The notes below the pieces were generated by a model. That model ran no database searches and had not been told where the DNA came from. It saw only the letters and a list, made by a program, of their open reading frames with translations. 64,000 bases of DNA from Imbricaverruca yamaguchii (lineage: Eukaryota > Arthropoda > Thecostraca > Neoverrucidae): the NCBI GenBank assembly GCA_034440575.1, contig JAOTOL010001520.1, positions 1,406,907 to 1,470,906 of the forward strand, given 5' to 3'. Shown in pieces: positions 39,691-51,599 of the stretch (position 1 is its first letter; every line of letters starts with the position of its first letter). A program made the translations under genes and the position numbers.

Positions 39691-42600
39691 GTAGATCAGG
39701 CGTGTGATAGAGAGAAAGTGGAAGAGGTGCTCGTGTAGTGTTGAATGTTCATCGTTGAGAAGTGTGGTGATGTTTAGTGGGATGTTGTTCATGTTGCAGT
39801 AATCTGTGATGGGTTGTCTTTCTGTGTATTTGGTGCAGTGTATGAGTATGTGTTTAATTGTGAGTGTTCGTTGACATGTTGTGCATTGTGGTCGTGGAAA
39901 TTGTAAGAGATAGGAGTGTGTGAGTGCAGTGTGTCCTAGCGTAATCGTGTTAGTATGCGTTCCTTTTGTCTAGTGTTTTGGTTGATGGTGTGCCAGAGTT
40001 CGTGTTCTGGGTGTATTTCGTGTAGTTGTGTGATTGTTGTGTCCCATGTTTGTTGAATGTCTGTGTTGATTGCCTGGCGTATTGTGGGGTAGTAGTCTGA
40101 TTGTGAAAGTGGGCAGGGTGTGGTTTGTTATAGTGTTGTGGCTATGTTGGCTTCGGTGTCTGCGTGTTCGTTGCCGTGTATGTTTGTGTGACTTGGAATC
40201 CAGAGTAGTGTTGGTCGTTGTGTTATAGTGAGTTTTTTTTTGGTGGATTTGTAGTATTTTGGGTATGAGTGGGTGTTTGTATGTGGTGTGGGGTGTTATG
40301 CTCTGTAATGCTGATTTTGAGTCTGCGGCTATGATGTTTTGTTCAATTTTGGTGTTGTATATGGTGCAGTATGTCGAGTAGATTGCGTATAATTCTGCTG
40401 TGTATGTGGATGCTGTGTCATGCAGATGGGCACGAAGGATGACCCACGGCGGTGCTGCGTTGGGATACAGCACCGCCGCTGTGTCTGTCTGCTGTGTGTG
40501 TGATTTGGATCCGTCTGTGTAGATGATGTTGTGGTTTGGATGTTAAAATTTGAAGTGGAGGAAGTGTTGGTGTATTTCTGCGTCTGTGTAGGTGTGCTTT
40601 GGCTGGTCTATGAGGAGGTGTGTTTTGGATGTTTGGTGTTTCCAACATGCAATGGGTGGTGGGAGTGCTTTTGCTGTGGGGAGTGTGATGTGTAGTCTAT
40701 TTGCGTGTTGGTGGATGCGGCAGCCTATTGTAGTTTTAAGTCGTGTTGTGTTCATGAGTTGGTGTCTGCATTTGGTGCGGATTTTTAGTGCCTGGGTGCA
40801 TGGGTGTTGTGCGATGAGTTGTGTTTTGTAATGGTATCTTAATAGTGTTTCTGTGCGTCTCTGCTTGAGTTCTGGTATGTGGTTATAGATGTGGAGAGCG
40901 AAAAAAGGCGAAGTGGTGAATGCTCCTGTGGCTATTAATAAAGCTTGGCGTTGCAAACAATCTAAAATTTTGAGGATTGATTTAGGCGCATTTTCGAAGA
41001 GTGGGGATCCGTATTCCAAAATTGGCCGAATGATTGATTTGTAAAGAGCTAAGAGTGTGTTTCTGTCGGATCCCCAGTTTGTGCCGGATAGTGCTCGGAG
41101 TATGTTTATTCTTTTTGATGCGCGTTTTTGTATGTCTAAGATATGTGGTCGGTAAATGGGTTTAGGGTCTAAAGTGATGCCTAGAAATTTTGTTGTGGTG
41201 ACGAATGATATGGGAGTGTTGTCTACTTTTAGTGGTGGAAAGTCTGTGTATTTGTGGTAGCCGAAAAGCATGCATTTTGATTTGTGTGGTGCAATGTATA
41301 AGTTTAGATAGGCGAGTTTACTATGCAGTTGTATTAATGTGGTTTGTAGTATTCCTAGTACATTTTGTGGTGTTTCGTGTGATGTCCATGTAACTATATC
41401 ATCAGCGTATATTGCAATTGTTGCCGGAAGGTTGTCTTGGATGGCTGAATTTAGACCTAAAATAAAGAGTAGGGGGCTTAGTACTGAACCTTGCATGAGA
41501 CCGGTTGTGGGGAATTTTGTGTCTGACATGTGTGATCCAATTTTGAAATGAGCGATTGAGAAGGTAGCAGTGAAGATAGTGTTGCAGTCTGCCCTGTATA
41601 TCTATGTTGTGTAGGTGTTGTAATAGTACTGTTGTGTTGATGGTGTCGTAGGCTTGTTTGTGGTCCAGGAGTACGGCGACAGTGGAGCGTTTCCCTGCCG
41701 CCGCTTCCTAGATGTGTGTGACGAGGTAGGTGAGATTATCTATGCAGGAGCGATTAGGAAGAAAACCCGATTGAATAGGAGAGATTAGTTTTTGTGTTTG
41801 GATGATATAGAGAAGGCGTTTTTTTGACAAGACGTTCGAATAGTTTGTGGAAGCAGCTGGTGAGGGCGATAGGGCGATAGGGAGTGCAGATAGTTGAGTC
41901 AGTGTTTGGTTTGGGTATCGGTATGAGAGAAGCGTGTAACCATGATTGTGGGTAGGTATGTGTGGTCCATGCGGTGTTGTAAGTGTCGAGCAGTGTTTGA
42001 AGTGCTGAGACTGGTAAGTGTTTGAAGAAAGCATAGTGAATGTTGTCTGGTCCTACACTTGTGTTTCCTATCTGTGTGATTGCTAGTTGTAGTTCTGTAA
42101 GTGTAAATCTGCTGTTGTATAGGTGTGGGCGTGTGTGTCTGATTGCAGGTGGGGGTGTTCGTGGAAGTGTTGATGATCTGAGATGGTAGTGGTGTGCGAA
42201 AATGTTTGCTACTGTTTGTATGTCTGTGACAGTGTTGTTGTTGTGTCTAAGAGTGATTGCTTTGCATGGCGGTCTTCGTATGTGCTGAAATGCTCTGAGT
42301 AGTGTCCGAAATTCGCCGAGAGGTGTGAGTCTGTTAAATTGGGTGCAAAATTTGTTCCAGGAGGTCTTTTTTGCTTGTTTAATGGTGCGTCGGCATAGTG
42401 CTCTCTGATGTTTGTAGGCTGTTAGTGTTTCTGGTGTGTGGTGTCTCTCATGTCTGTGGCGTGCGTGGTTCCTCGCGCGGATCGCCCGATGGCACTCTTC
42501 GTTCCACCAGGGAGTCGCGGGAGGTTTGTGTTGGTGTTTTGGTTTTGTTCGTGGTATGTGTTCGTGTGCTGTGGTGAGGATGATGTCTGCAAACTGTTCT

Positions 42601-43379
42601 GGTGTGTGTTGTGGATTGTGTGCTGTTTGTGCGGCTAGGGAATCTGAAAATGGGACCCAGGATGTTTTTTTGAGGTTCCACCGGCCTGGCTGGGGGTTGG
42701 GTGGTCGGGATTTGGTCAAAGGTAATGGTGATGGGTGCGTGATCGCTAAAGTGTGGGTCAGGGTCGGATGTCCAGGACAGTGTGAGGGCTATGCGGGAAG
42801 AGGCAAGGGTGACGTCTGGGGTTGTAGGGAGGAGGAGCTGATAGGTACCAGGTAGGTTGGTGAGCCGGTGTTGAGTATGGTGAGGTTATCCTGTGTGGCT
42901 ATTGCTATGAGTGTGTGTGCTCTGTGATCCGGTTGTATTGTGTGGGTGTCCCATAGTGGGCGATGTGAGTTAAAGTCTCCGGTGAGGATGATAGGTGTGC
43001 GAATTTGGTCAAGTGCTTTAGTTAATTCCGAGAGGGTTTCTGTGTTTCGCGCGGGTGGGTCGTAAATGTTGATGAGTGTGTAGGTTATGCTGTGTACATG
43101 AATTTCAGTTAATAGTATGTCTGCCGCGGGGTCGAAGTGTATCAGGCGGTGAGGGGTCGTGTTCCTTATGTATGTGCATACACCGCCTGATCTGTGTGGG
43201 TTGTGTGTGTCGTGTCTGTGTAGTGTGTACTGAGGGATGTGAAAGTGATATGGATCGTTGGGTTTGAAGTGTGTTTCTTGGATGCATAGTGCTATAGGAT
43301 TTGTTCGTAGTGCGTAATGTTTGAATTCATGCCAGTGTCTGATGAGTCCGTGTGTGTTCCATTGTATGATTGTGTTCAT
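39682..43379 (-). pseudogene. LINE ORF2 pseudogene: endonuclease, RT, RNase H
   Basis: Starts at an ATG (43379) with QWNTHGL and CIQETHF. The endonuclease residues GDFNSH (42963-42980) and SDHAP (~42735) follow. RT motifs include LIPIPKPN, a motif-A-like LLDHKQAYD (~41650), GLMQGSVLSPLLF (~41500) and YADD (41398-41409). RNase H shows YTDGS (40507-40521), TAELYAI (~40390) and HTNIHGNEHAD (~40160-40190). Near the end CTTCQ...H...HC resembles the usual C-terminal zinc motif. The frame is broken near 42850, 42700, 41822 (T run), 41550 and 40235 (T9 run), with stops TAG at ~41709 and TAA at ~40542. After the last shift it reads to a TGA at 39682. The total of about 1,230 codons is normal for such a protein. 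Confidence 0.9.
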
Positions 43380-43445
43380 TGTCTTTGGGTGTTGGCGCGC
43401 GTGTGTGGTCTTTTCGGTGAGTTAGGTTTTTTGGTGTTTTTTTTT

Positions 43446-44692
43446 TTACTGGCTTTTGTTCTTGGTGGGTGAGGGGTGGCTGTTGATAGGCGGGGGTGGT
43501 AGTTGGTGTGGAGATATGGTCCGGTATGTGTCTGTTGATGAATGTCTGGTGTCAGTGTGTTCCTTTATGTCTGTGTCCCTGTCAGTGTACGTCCGGATTG
43601 TGGTTGTTGGGGACTCCTCTGTTGAGGGCGAGGACCGTGGGTAGGGGGAGGTTGTTGGTTGCTGGAGTGGTGGCGGTGGGGGTTCGGAGGGTGGGGATGG
43701 AGTAGGTTGGCAGGTTCGTGGTGGCGGTGGTAATGGCTTGTGTGTCGGTTGCTGACCTATGTTTGCTGGTGTTTGGGTGTGTCCTGCGTGTGTTGTTGGT
43801 GAGGGTTTTTGTGTAGGTGGCGTGTTGTGCTGGTGTCGCGTGGTTGTGGGTGTTGGCAGAGCCGGGTATTCAGTGTAGTCGTGTCGTGGTGGTGGTGGTG
43901 CTGTGTAGGTTCCCCCCGGCTCTGCCCGGCGGGTCGGCCACGCCGCCAGCGGGCCGGTCACTGTCCTCCTGGCCAGGGACAGGTCCATGCCCTCCAGGTG
44001 AACCAGGCGGAGAATTTCTTTCTCCGCCATCCACTGGGGGCAGGTCCTGTCCCCAGCCTCGTGCTCCCCCCCAGGCGGCGCAGCAGGCCTCGCCGCTGTC
44101 GCATGCTTCGGTGTTATGTGGTTGGGCACAGCGGCCGCATGTGTATGTGTTGGCGTGGCACCCCCCCCCCCCGTCCCCGCGGAGTGGCCGTAGCGCTGAC
44201 ACCGCTTACAGCGCCGCGGGAGGGGTACGCGTGGTGTAACGGGGTACCGGAGGTACCCCGCTTTTATGTGTGTTGGTGGTGTCCTGGTGTTGAATGTCAA
44301 TATGATGATGTGTGATGGTTGTTGTCCTGTTCTGGGGGCGGGCCGGTATGCGGCGGAGACACCCTGTCCCCCATCCTCGAGACAAGGGTCTCCACCGCGA
44401 TACCAGCCAGCTCCCGTGCGAGTATAGTGCCCTGTGATGTGTTTAGTTTTGTTGCGGGTGTGATGGAGACCGGTGTATTGTGAATCCTGTGTATAGTGAG
44501 TAAAATGCGGCCGTCAATGTGGGAGTGTGCTTGGATTAGGAGTGCCCCCGATCGAAGTTGTTTGGCGATCAGAGGCACTCCTGTGTATTTGGCGAATTGC
44601 TCCTCCACAATCCAGGGGTCCAGGGAGCCCATAGGCTCCCCGTCGCCCCGGCGGCAGAGGAAGAACTCGCCAGTGGGTTGTGTGGTGTTCAT
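43446..44692 (-). pseudogene. LINE ORF1 pseudogene: CCHC zinc-knuckle RNA-binding protein
   Basis: An ATG at 44692 opens an N-terminal part (EEQFAKYTGV, LRSGALLIQA) typical of ORF1 proteins of I/Jockey-like elements. The frame shifts at a C5 run (44368-44372). The next part gives CKRCQRYGHS (~44184-44210). Bases between a C12 run (44160-44172) and a C7 run (44066-44072) read correctly in another frame and supply CGRCAQPHNTEAC and a third Cys/His cluster near 44035-44095, so two compensating indels hide the second and third knuckles. The C-terminal third is Pro/Thr-rich and disordered. ORF1 would bind the element RNA. All three breaks are at homopolymers, so sequencing error is possible. Confidence 0.85.
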
Positions 44693-45324
44693 GTTTGTGG
44701 TGTTGAATGCGTTTGGTTTGGTTGTGGTGTTGATTAAAGGGTGGTGTGGCAGGTGTGTGGCGTAGTGTTACACAGTGAACAGAGTACAGTGTTTACAAGT
44801 TGGCGGAGGGGTTCGGAAGGGCGTGAAGAAAGCGCTACAGGTGTAACAGAGGGGGCAGATACAGATGAAGAGTACACACAAAAATCAGAAACTGTGCTTG
44901 AAGGGAGCACGAATAGACAGATCAGAGAAAGATCGTGCAGAAGGCACTAGAGGGAAGATCGGGTGGGGGTTGGGGGGTTCCTGGGTGGGGGGAGTGGCAG
45001 CACCGCCGGACTGACCTTGTAGTAGTGCTGGCTTGAAGTAGGTAGATGGAGCTGAAGTTTAGATGAAGGCACTGCACTGAATCACTGAAGAGAGGAGATG
45101 TAGATGTAGAGATGGTGTAGAGCACGTAGATGCAGGTAGAAAGCTTGTAGACGATGGTGTAGAGCGAGGTGGTAGAGAAGGCTGAGAAGTAGATGCAGAA
45201 ACTTGAAGTTGAAGGTAGCTGAAAATAGGTTAGCGGAGCGGGAAGGTAGTGTTTGTATGTGGAGGTTGGGTTTGGGGCGGTGCTTGTGTTCTCTGGCAGT
45301 GGGTATACGTGTGTGTTGGTGTAG

Positions 45325-45378
45325 GTGGTGGGTGGCAGGTGGCAGGTGGCAGGTGGCAGGTGGCTGGTGGCAGGTGGC
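45325..45378. repeat. 7-bp repeat (ggtggca)n in the LINE 5' region
   Basis: Six or seven units of ggtggca with one t substitution. Repeated 5' UTR segments are common in LINEs. Confidence 0.9.
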
Positions 45379-45541
45379 GTCTTCTCCCGGGCCCGTCCGG
45401 GCTGTGGCCCCAAAGCTGGCGTCGTCCTCTCCTCCTTCACTCCTCACGTCCTCCTCCGTTGCAAACTCTCGTGCTTCGGTAAGAGGCGTAGCTTCAGATT
45501 CGACCGTGGTGCAGGCGTGCAAAACCGGAAGAAGATGGTAT

Positions 45542-45563
45542 GCGAAAAGCGCCGTCACGGTAG
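45542..45563. repeat. Candidate target-site duplication, 5' side of LINE
   Basis: gcgaaaagcgccgtcacggt plus ag, one mismatch from 39091-39112. Confidence 0.5.
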
Positions 45564-45999
45564 GAGACATGCTAGTGTTAAAGGCGGACATCCATTCTGC
45601 GCATCCGAAATTTCTTGTGAAAATACTCTTGATTTTGTTCGCATAGTGGCGCTCTTGGCGCATTCATCGCCGCATGACAGATTGCTTACGTTTTCGCCCC
45701 ATAATGAAGCTTGATGGCATCATATTCATTTTGTTGTAGACTAGGTGATATTGGAGTAGGTGATATTGGCTGTGCCAGGATTTTTTTTCTCAAATGAAAA
45801 CAGGGACACAAGCCATAATGTTACATGTGCTTTCACAGCAAGGGATGCCTGAGTGATAAATGTACTTGACCATGTGTTTTTTGTATATTTAATTTTCCAA
45901 CTAACAAATAATATAGTGAGAAATTTCCCCAAATACCACAACATCTCAGAATCATTATAGGAATGTCTGAACATTCAAAATTGACCATATTCAATTATC
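45564..45999. other. No gene recognised
   Basis: Short AT-leaning spacer between the two LINE copies. Confidence 0.4.
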
Positions 46000-46566
46000 A
46001 AACCATGGATAGGCAGCATTCACCACACCATGGTCTCCTAGCTATGAAAAAGATTGTTGGCTTTTGGAGAGAGTACAAAAGAGGGATACAAAAATGGTTA
46101 ATGGTATAAGCAACCTGACATATGAGGAAATATTAAAGAAGTTGAATATGTTTTCACTTAGACATAGAAGGCTGAGAGGAGATCTCATCGAGGTCTTTAA
46201 ATTTGTCCATGGTCTGGAGAGGGGATATCTTGGGGAAATGTTTGAATTTAGCAGAAATGATGCCACTAGAGGTCAGCAATTCAAAATTAAAGTTAACCAC
46301 AGCAGAACAAGGTTAAGTCAGTCTTTCTTCACCAACAGGGTAGTAGAACACTGGAACCAGTTGCCAGAAACCATTGTAAGTAGCAGCATATTGAACATCT
46401 TTAAAAACAGCATAAACAATCATTATAAGAATAGAGGGCTTGCTTTTCTGTATTACAGGGAGGGCTGATCGACGGATTTGGTGGGAAACTGGTTGAGTGT
46501 ACATAATTCAACCAAGAAGGGCCATTGTGGCTCATAGTTGCACTAATCGTCTTTGTCTTTATGTCT
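46000..46566 (+). mobile_element. CR1-like LINE, 5'-truncated 3' end (copy 2)
   Basis: In frame from about 46031: WSPSYEKDCWLLERVQKR, then LTYEEILKKLNMFSLRHRRL, then RGDLIEVFKF and SFFTNRVVEHWNQLPE, ending at TGA 46468. This is the thumb and C-terminal region of a CR1-type reverse transcriptase, uninterrupted for ~146 codons. The 3' UTR to 46566 matches copy 1. No RT palm, endonuclease or ORF1 is present, so the insertion is 5'-truncated, as most CR1 copies are. Confidence 0.92.
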
Positions 46567-46662
46567 AATCCCAGTATTTGAATGTTAGTTTGCTGGATAA
46601 ATATACCCTGTCTGGATACCTGTCATGTTCAAGTTCTGAAGCAGTGTTTAGATTTGTTTGAT

Positions 46663-46745
46663 TTGGATGCCACATGGAAATGCCGGGCGCCACATGGAAG
46701 AGCCACATGGAGGAGCCACATTCCAGATGCCACATGGAAACCTAC
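46663..46745. repeat. ~15-bp repeat, gccacatggaa type
   Basis: Five imperfect gccacatgga words with spacing of about 12-18 bp. Confidence 0.8.
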
Positions 46746-47167
46746 ACACCATACCTGGCGAAATTATGTATAAAAACATTTTCCGCCAAAGTGCATAACT
46801 TCCAGTATTGCTGTACTTTAAGGCATTCACAGCACATGTTTTGCATGTATTTTAACTCCATAAAGAAAACGTGAGATATGTTTTGTTACCTTCAGTTATA
46901 TCAGTTTTTATTCTGCAAAATTTTGGAGATTATTTTTTTTGTATGACCAATACATTCTTCTGTAAATGCTGATATTTCCGGAGGCAAGCAAGAAAAAAGG
47001 CTTTGAGTTGGGTAACATTCCAAGTATAATTACATTAGGAATGAAGCTAGAGCATAAATTAACCTATCCCAGCTTAACCTCTTGTCAGGAGAAATCATCT
47101 TAAGAGCTGAATGGTTAAATGGCAGCCAAGGTACCCTAAAGCCCAAATAATCTTACATTTTTAAAAT
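46746..47167. other. AT-rich sequence, no gene recognised
   Basis: Stops in all frames. Beginning of an AT-rich block that extends to about 49.4 kb. Confidence 0.45.
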
Positions 47168-47773
47168 GGTATTGTAGTTTAAGGCAACCATGTCAAGCTT
47201 TGCATACATTTCGCCTTGATGAAGTACACAAGTGGTAAAGTTAAGCAAGGTATGCCGGGCAAATTTTCAATGTTTTTAACATTTACAAAATTGAGCTTTC
47301 TTCTTTTTCCAAAAAATTACTGTCCAGGCTAGGTTAGCTAGGAAAAATGGTGTAATATTTTTCATTTTCTTAATTTATTTTTCTCAAAGGAAGATTAGGC
47401 TTGGATAGGTTACATTAGGTTACATTATTAGGCTTGTTAGATTGTATGCTATGTAGTAAAAAAAAATTGTATTGTTTAAAAAAGGTATTGTAGTTTAACG
47501 CAACCATGATAAGATTTACACACATTTCACCTTCATGAAACACACAAAGGGTTAAGCTAAGCAAGGTAGCCTGTATGTTGGATAAATTCTCAATGTTTTA
47601 ACATTTAAAAACTTGAGCTTTCTTCTTTTTGGAGAAAAAATATTTAGGCTGGGTTAGCCAGGAAAAGTGGTTTAATATTTTTCATTTTCTTAATTTGTTT
47701 TTCTAAAAGGAAGATTAGGCTTCGATGGGTTACCTTAGATTATATTATTAGGGTTTTCAGATTGTATGCTATT
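47168..47773. repeat. Diverged tandem duplication of ~290-300 bp
   Basis: Copy 1 (47168-47452) starts ggtattgtagtttaa and ends attgtatgctat. Copy 2 (47484-47773) has the same ends, an offset of 316 bp and roughly 80-85% identity by eye. Shared internal landmarks are gagctttcttctttttt and atttttcattttcttaattt. Both contain ggttac/ggttag words. No coding potential. Confidence 0.88.
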
Positions 47774-50700
47774 TTGGTTTTCTCAGGCAATGTTGTGATA
47801 TGTGATTTTAACATACATTTTAGATTATATTATCTGAATTGAAGAACATTTTTGGTATGATTGTGCTTGGCAAATGATGAGTAATTATTGCCAGACGAAA
47901 TTATTTGTCAAATTATCTTAATCATGTTGAGAAACCTTGTATTGGAAAACTTCGAAGAATTGAGAAACTATTCTCATACACAAATTTACCAAAGTTTTGT
48001 CTTACAGTAACATATGAATGGTCTGGGACAATACAGTTTGACAGGTAGGTCTGTGCTGCAATCATGGGCTGGAATGTATTTTGTGAAGCATGACCATGCG
48101 TCTTCGGGCAATAGACCAATCTGTTGTGTTACAAAATGATTTTGTGTTCAGTGGAAATATAAACCTATTCTGTGAATTGCATTTGAAAACTGAGGCATAT
48201 AAGCACATGAAAACAAAATAAAGAACTGTTCGGTATTCTTTGTTACGTTTGCTTCGGATGCTTGCGCCAGGTTTTGATCATTCATCCTCATAAAAATTAA
48301 GAGTGTATGCAATGATTTAACTCCATAGCTCGTTGGTCCTGCAAATTAATTCGCAAAGAATAAATACTTCAAAATTGCAAGTAACAATGCCTGTGGTATG
48401 CATAAGTATTTCACATATGTTTTTTCCCTTCAGGTAATTTTGTAATTGTTGATCTTTTCCTCACTGTAATATTTGGAAAGGTAGTTAGCATGATGGAACC
48501 AGTCATTTACTTTGCAATTTTGTATTTCCTAGTTGACAGAAAAAGTAACACCAGAAAAAGGAAAGGAGCTTTGGGTTTGGTCATATAGCATACCAAATAA
48601 CGTTAATTAAAAGGAAAAATGCAACACGGTCTAGACTAACCTAGACTAACTTCTAATGTAAGATAAAATTTAGGAAGATGGAGAAAAAAATATAAGAATT
48701 TTTCTTGTGAAATATCAAATTAAAAACCTATCCTGACCTAACAGGATAAGATGCTTTTCAATTTTCAAGAACGAAAGGAACTTGATGAACAAAGATAAAT
48801 TTTTTGCAACAAAAAAAATTGACTATACCTAACCTAACCACTTTATTTGCTTAATGCAGGTAACATGTGTTTAAAACCTGTCTTGTGAATATCTTAAAGC
48901 CCAATAATACTGCACATACAGGTTGTGTTAATAGGAGAAAGTATTAATGATGCCAAACACCAGTGTGGAATATTGTTCCCCTTGGTTTGCCATTCACAAA
49001 ATCTGGAATGCCTCAGGCATTGGTGTTGAATATGAATATCACTAAATGTGTTGTTCAAGGCTGTTGCAGATTATCAAGAAAAGTCAAAACAAACTACATT
49101 TATTACCATAATCATAACGAAGTGACCACTCATTTGTATCAGGAATCCCGTATCTTTAATTAACAAACAAAAGAATACAGAAAATTCAACTTTGTGTGGT
49201 GCAATATATGCTGAAAATTACAGTAAAATGTTATAAAAAACCTATAAAGCTAACCTAATATTCCTAGATCATTTGCTCCATGCTGATATTTGATTCCCCC
49301 CACCCTAATAATGTTGGATCCCTTGCTGCATAATCATGATTGATATCATAAAGTCAACATCATTTCAAAGTTAAGGGTTCTTAAGGGTTCAAATACATCT
49401 TCCACCACTTGAGTGCGGTGGTGTACCCTTAGATCACAGCTTCAGCTGCGCGACAGTTCGGAATGATTTTCTCGGACCACTTTGGTGGATTGAGCGAGGT
49501 GTCAACATTTCATTTACCGAACAACAATTGAATAAGCAACAACAGTTGGACACTCCCGAGAAGGCTCAGGGTCTACATAAATCCAAAGGCTGTTGAATCT
49601 TATCAACCTTCAAGTCGTGTCGGGTCGCCGAGCTTGTGAACGTTTCATTGATGAACAGCATACAAGTGCCAACATTTTTAGCAGTTGCATGGACTTTTAG
49701 TGACATCATGTATGGGTGTCGTATACTTTGGATTTGGTAGAGACGGCACGAGAGGGTTTTTTTGAAAGTTATTTTTGATGGAAAGTAATTCTGCAAAATA
49801 CTTAATAATTCTTATATTGTTAAATTTCATAAAGTTTCGAGCGACCAGGCCCTCGTCCAAGGCATAGGGGTCAAATATGCTATGTTAACTGGGATAGGTA
49901 GGCGTGCCCACTTTCAGTTTATTCAACACTACCACTCTTAGAATTTACATTGGGTCGGAGTATGATGAGCTTTGTTGGTAAGCCTGCATAAGTCAAAGGA
50001 CGTGACCTCTTAGTCAACGTTCTCGACTAGACCACGTCCACCAGAGACATAGGAACGCCTCAAAAAGTGTACATGTGTATGTGGAAGTGGGGCAAAACCC
50101 TTGCACCATGAAAAGTGTGGGACCATACCATTCCTCCCCTGTTTCCACACATATGATGTTTACTCGTTTTGACGATGCCGATGGATTCAGTAACAGTGGA
50201 AATGGCGAGGGCAGTGGCATATCCAAGTGGGATAAAAGAAAACAAAACCATTCTCGGTGTAGGTTTAAAAAGAATGTCGTGTTCAGGTCCTACCGTATCC
50301 AGATATGAGTATTATAATAATTGGCATTCATTTGTATACCACTCGATCCGACTCAAAACAGGCTGGCTGAACCCACACTTCGCGGTGAAGGCAAAGACGA
50401 ATAATTGCCTTCGCATGTGGTGACTTTAGCATTATCTATATGATGCTGCTTGGTAAATAATGAATTTATGACAAGGTTTGTTTCATATGAAAGAAGACAA
50501 AATAAGTAAAGTTATGTACACCAGCACCATTTTCATCTGCACCAAATGGACATGGTCCTCGCAGACATCGTTGCGATGTTATTTCATTTTTAATCAAATT
50601 TGACGATATATAGCGGCATTGTCAGTTGATCAGGATTACCTTCATTGAAACGAGCGATCAATTCTAAAGGCGTTCCAGGGGACATTTTTAGTTCCTACCA

Positions 50701-51084
50701 TCCTTTGATCAAAATATTAAACTTCACATGCGATTACATCATGCTCCAGGCGTTCCCCATGCTTAAGCTATATATAATTCCGTTGACAAGACAACCTTAA
50801 AACAAAATTGACGATTACTAACGACCATACTGGAGTGTAAGTGGTATCAGGTGATGAAGAAATTATGAATGCACCCATCACAGGTGGGGCAAAATCTCTA
50901 GATAGGATACTTTCTTTGTTTTTTACAATTATCTTCAAGATTTTACATCTAGCGACCGCGGATACCATGCGACCCAATAGCATTCTTACAGTTCGAACAT
51001 CCGCCGCTAGGTGCAAACGAAGCGCCACCAGTAGTGTGGTCGCGCACCTCCCCTATCGATATCATCCACCACCGGTGTCACAGC
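47774..51084. other. AT-rich then mixed sequence, no gene recognised
   Basis: Cctaacctaacc-type words at 48640-48840 suggest an old interspersed repeat. At 50.0-50.3 kb overlapping minus-strand frames of 60-70 codons look protein-like but match nothing I recognise. Confidence 0.4.
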
Positions 51085-51533
51085 CAATATCGACGTCGGA
51101 TCATATATAACACCGACGTCACATCATCCAATATCGGCGTCGGATCATATATAACACCGCCATCACATCATCCAACGCTGGCGTCACACAATCCAACGCC
51201 GGCATCACATCGACCAAAACCGGCATCACATCGACCAAAACCGGCATCACATCGGACAAAATCTGCGTCACATCATACAACAACGGTGTCGCATCATCCG
51301 ACACGGGCGTCACATCATCCAATGCTGGCGTCACACCATCCAACACCGGCGGCACATCAGCCAATACCGACGTCATGTCGCCCAACGCCGGCATCATATC
51401 ATCCAACACCGGCGTCACATCATCGGACACCGGCGTCACATTGCTAAACACCGGCGTCACACCATCTGACACCAGCGTCACACCGTCTAACACTGGCGTC
51501 ACATCATCTGACACCGGCGTCACATAGTCTAAC
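51085..51533. repeat. 21-bp minisatellite, about 21 copies
   Basis: The unit is cacatcatccaacaccggcg plus t. The left edge has two copies of a 43-bp variant containing ggatcatatataacaccg. Because 21 is a multiple of three, each frame encodes a fixed heptad: SHHPTPA on plus, DVTPVLD on minus. Frames of 137 and 141 codons result and are probably not expressed. Confidence 0.95.
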
Positions 51534-51599
51534 CGGGAGGACATGGTGACCCGATTCGCCCCAGAACAGTGCCACAGTCACTCTTTGCGACACTATAGG

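Larger units (their letters stand above)
39113..45541 (-). mobile_element. Near full-length I/LOA-type LINE, inactivated
   Basis: Read on the minus strand: a GC-rich 5' region (45541 to 44693) with a 7-bp ccacctg repeat; ORF1 with CCHC knuckles; a 66-bp gap; ORF2 with apurinic endonuclease, reverse transcriptase, RNase H and a C-terminal Cys/His segment; then an A-rich 3' UTR (39690-39536) and a tail ending in a short (CA)n stretch. RNase H downstream of RT and a CCHC ORF1 are hallmarks of I- and LOA-type non-LTR retrotransposons. The exact clade cannot be settled by eye. Both ORFs carry frameshifts, mostly at homopolymers, plus in-frame stops, so this copy cannot move on its own unless some breaks are assembly errors. 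Confidence 0.9.

Noticed and set aside
43817..44315. Plus-strand 140-168 residue proteins opposite the LINE ORF1
   Set aside because: Antisense shadows of ORF1 in GC-rich sequence. The minus-strand zinc-knuckle reading is clearly the real one.
47400..47440. Telomere-type TTAGG repeats
   Set aside because: Only scattered aggttac/aggttag words, never a tandem run of a telomeric unit.
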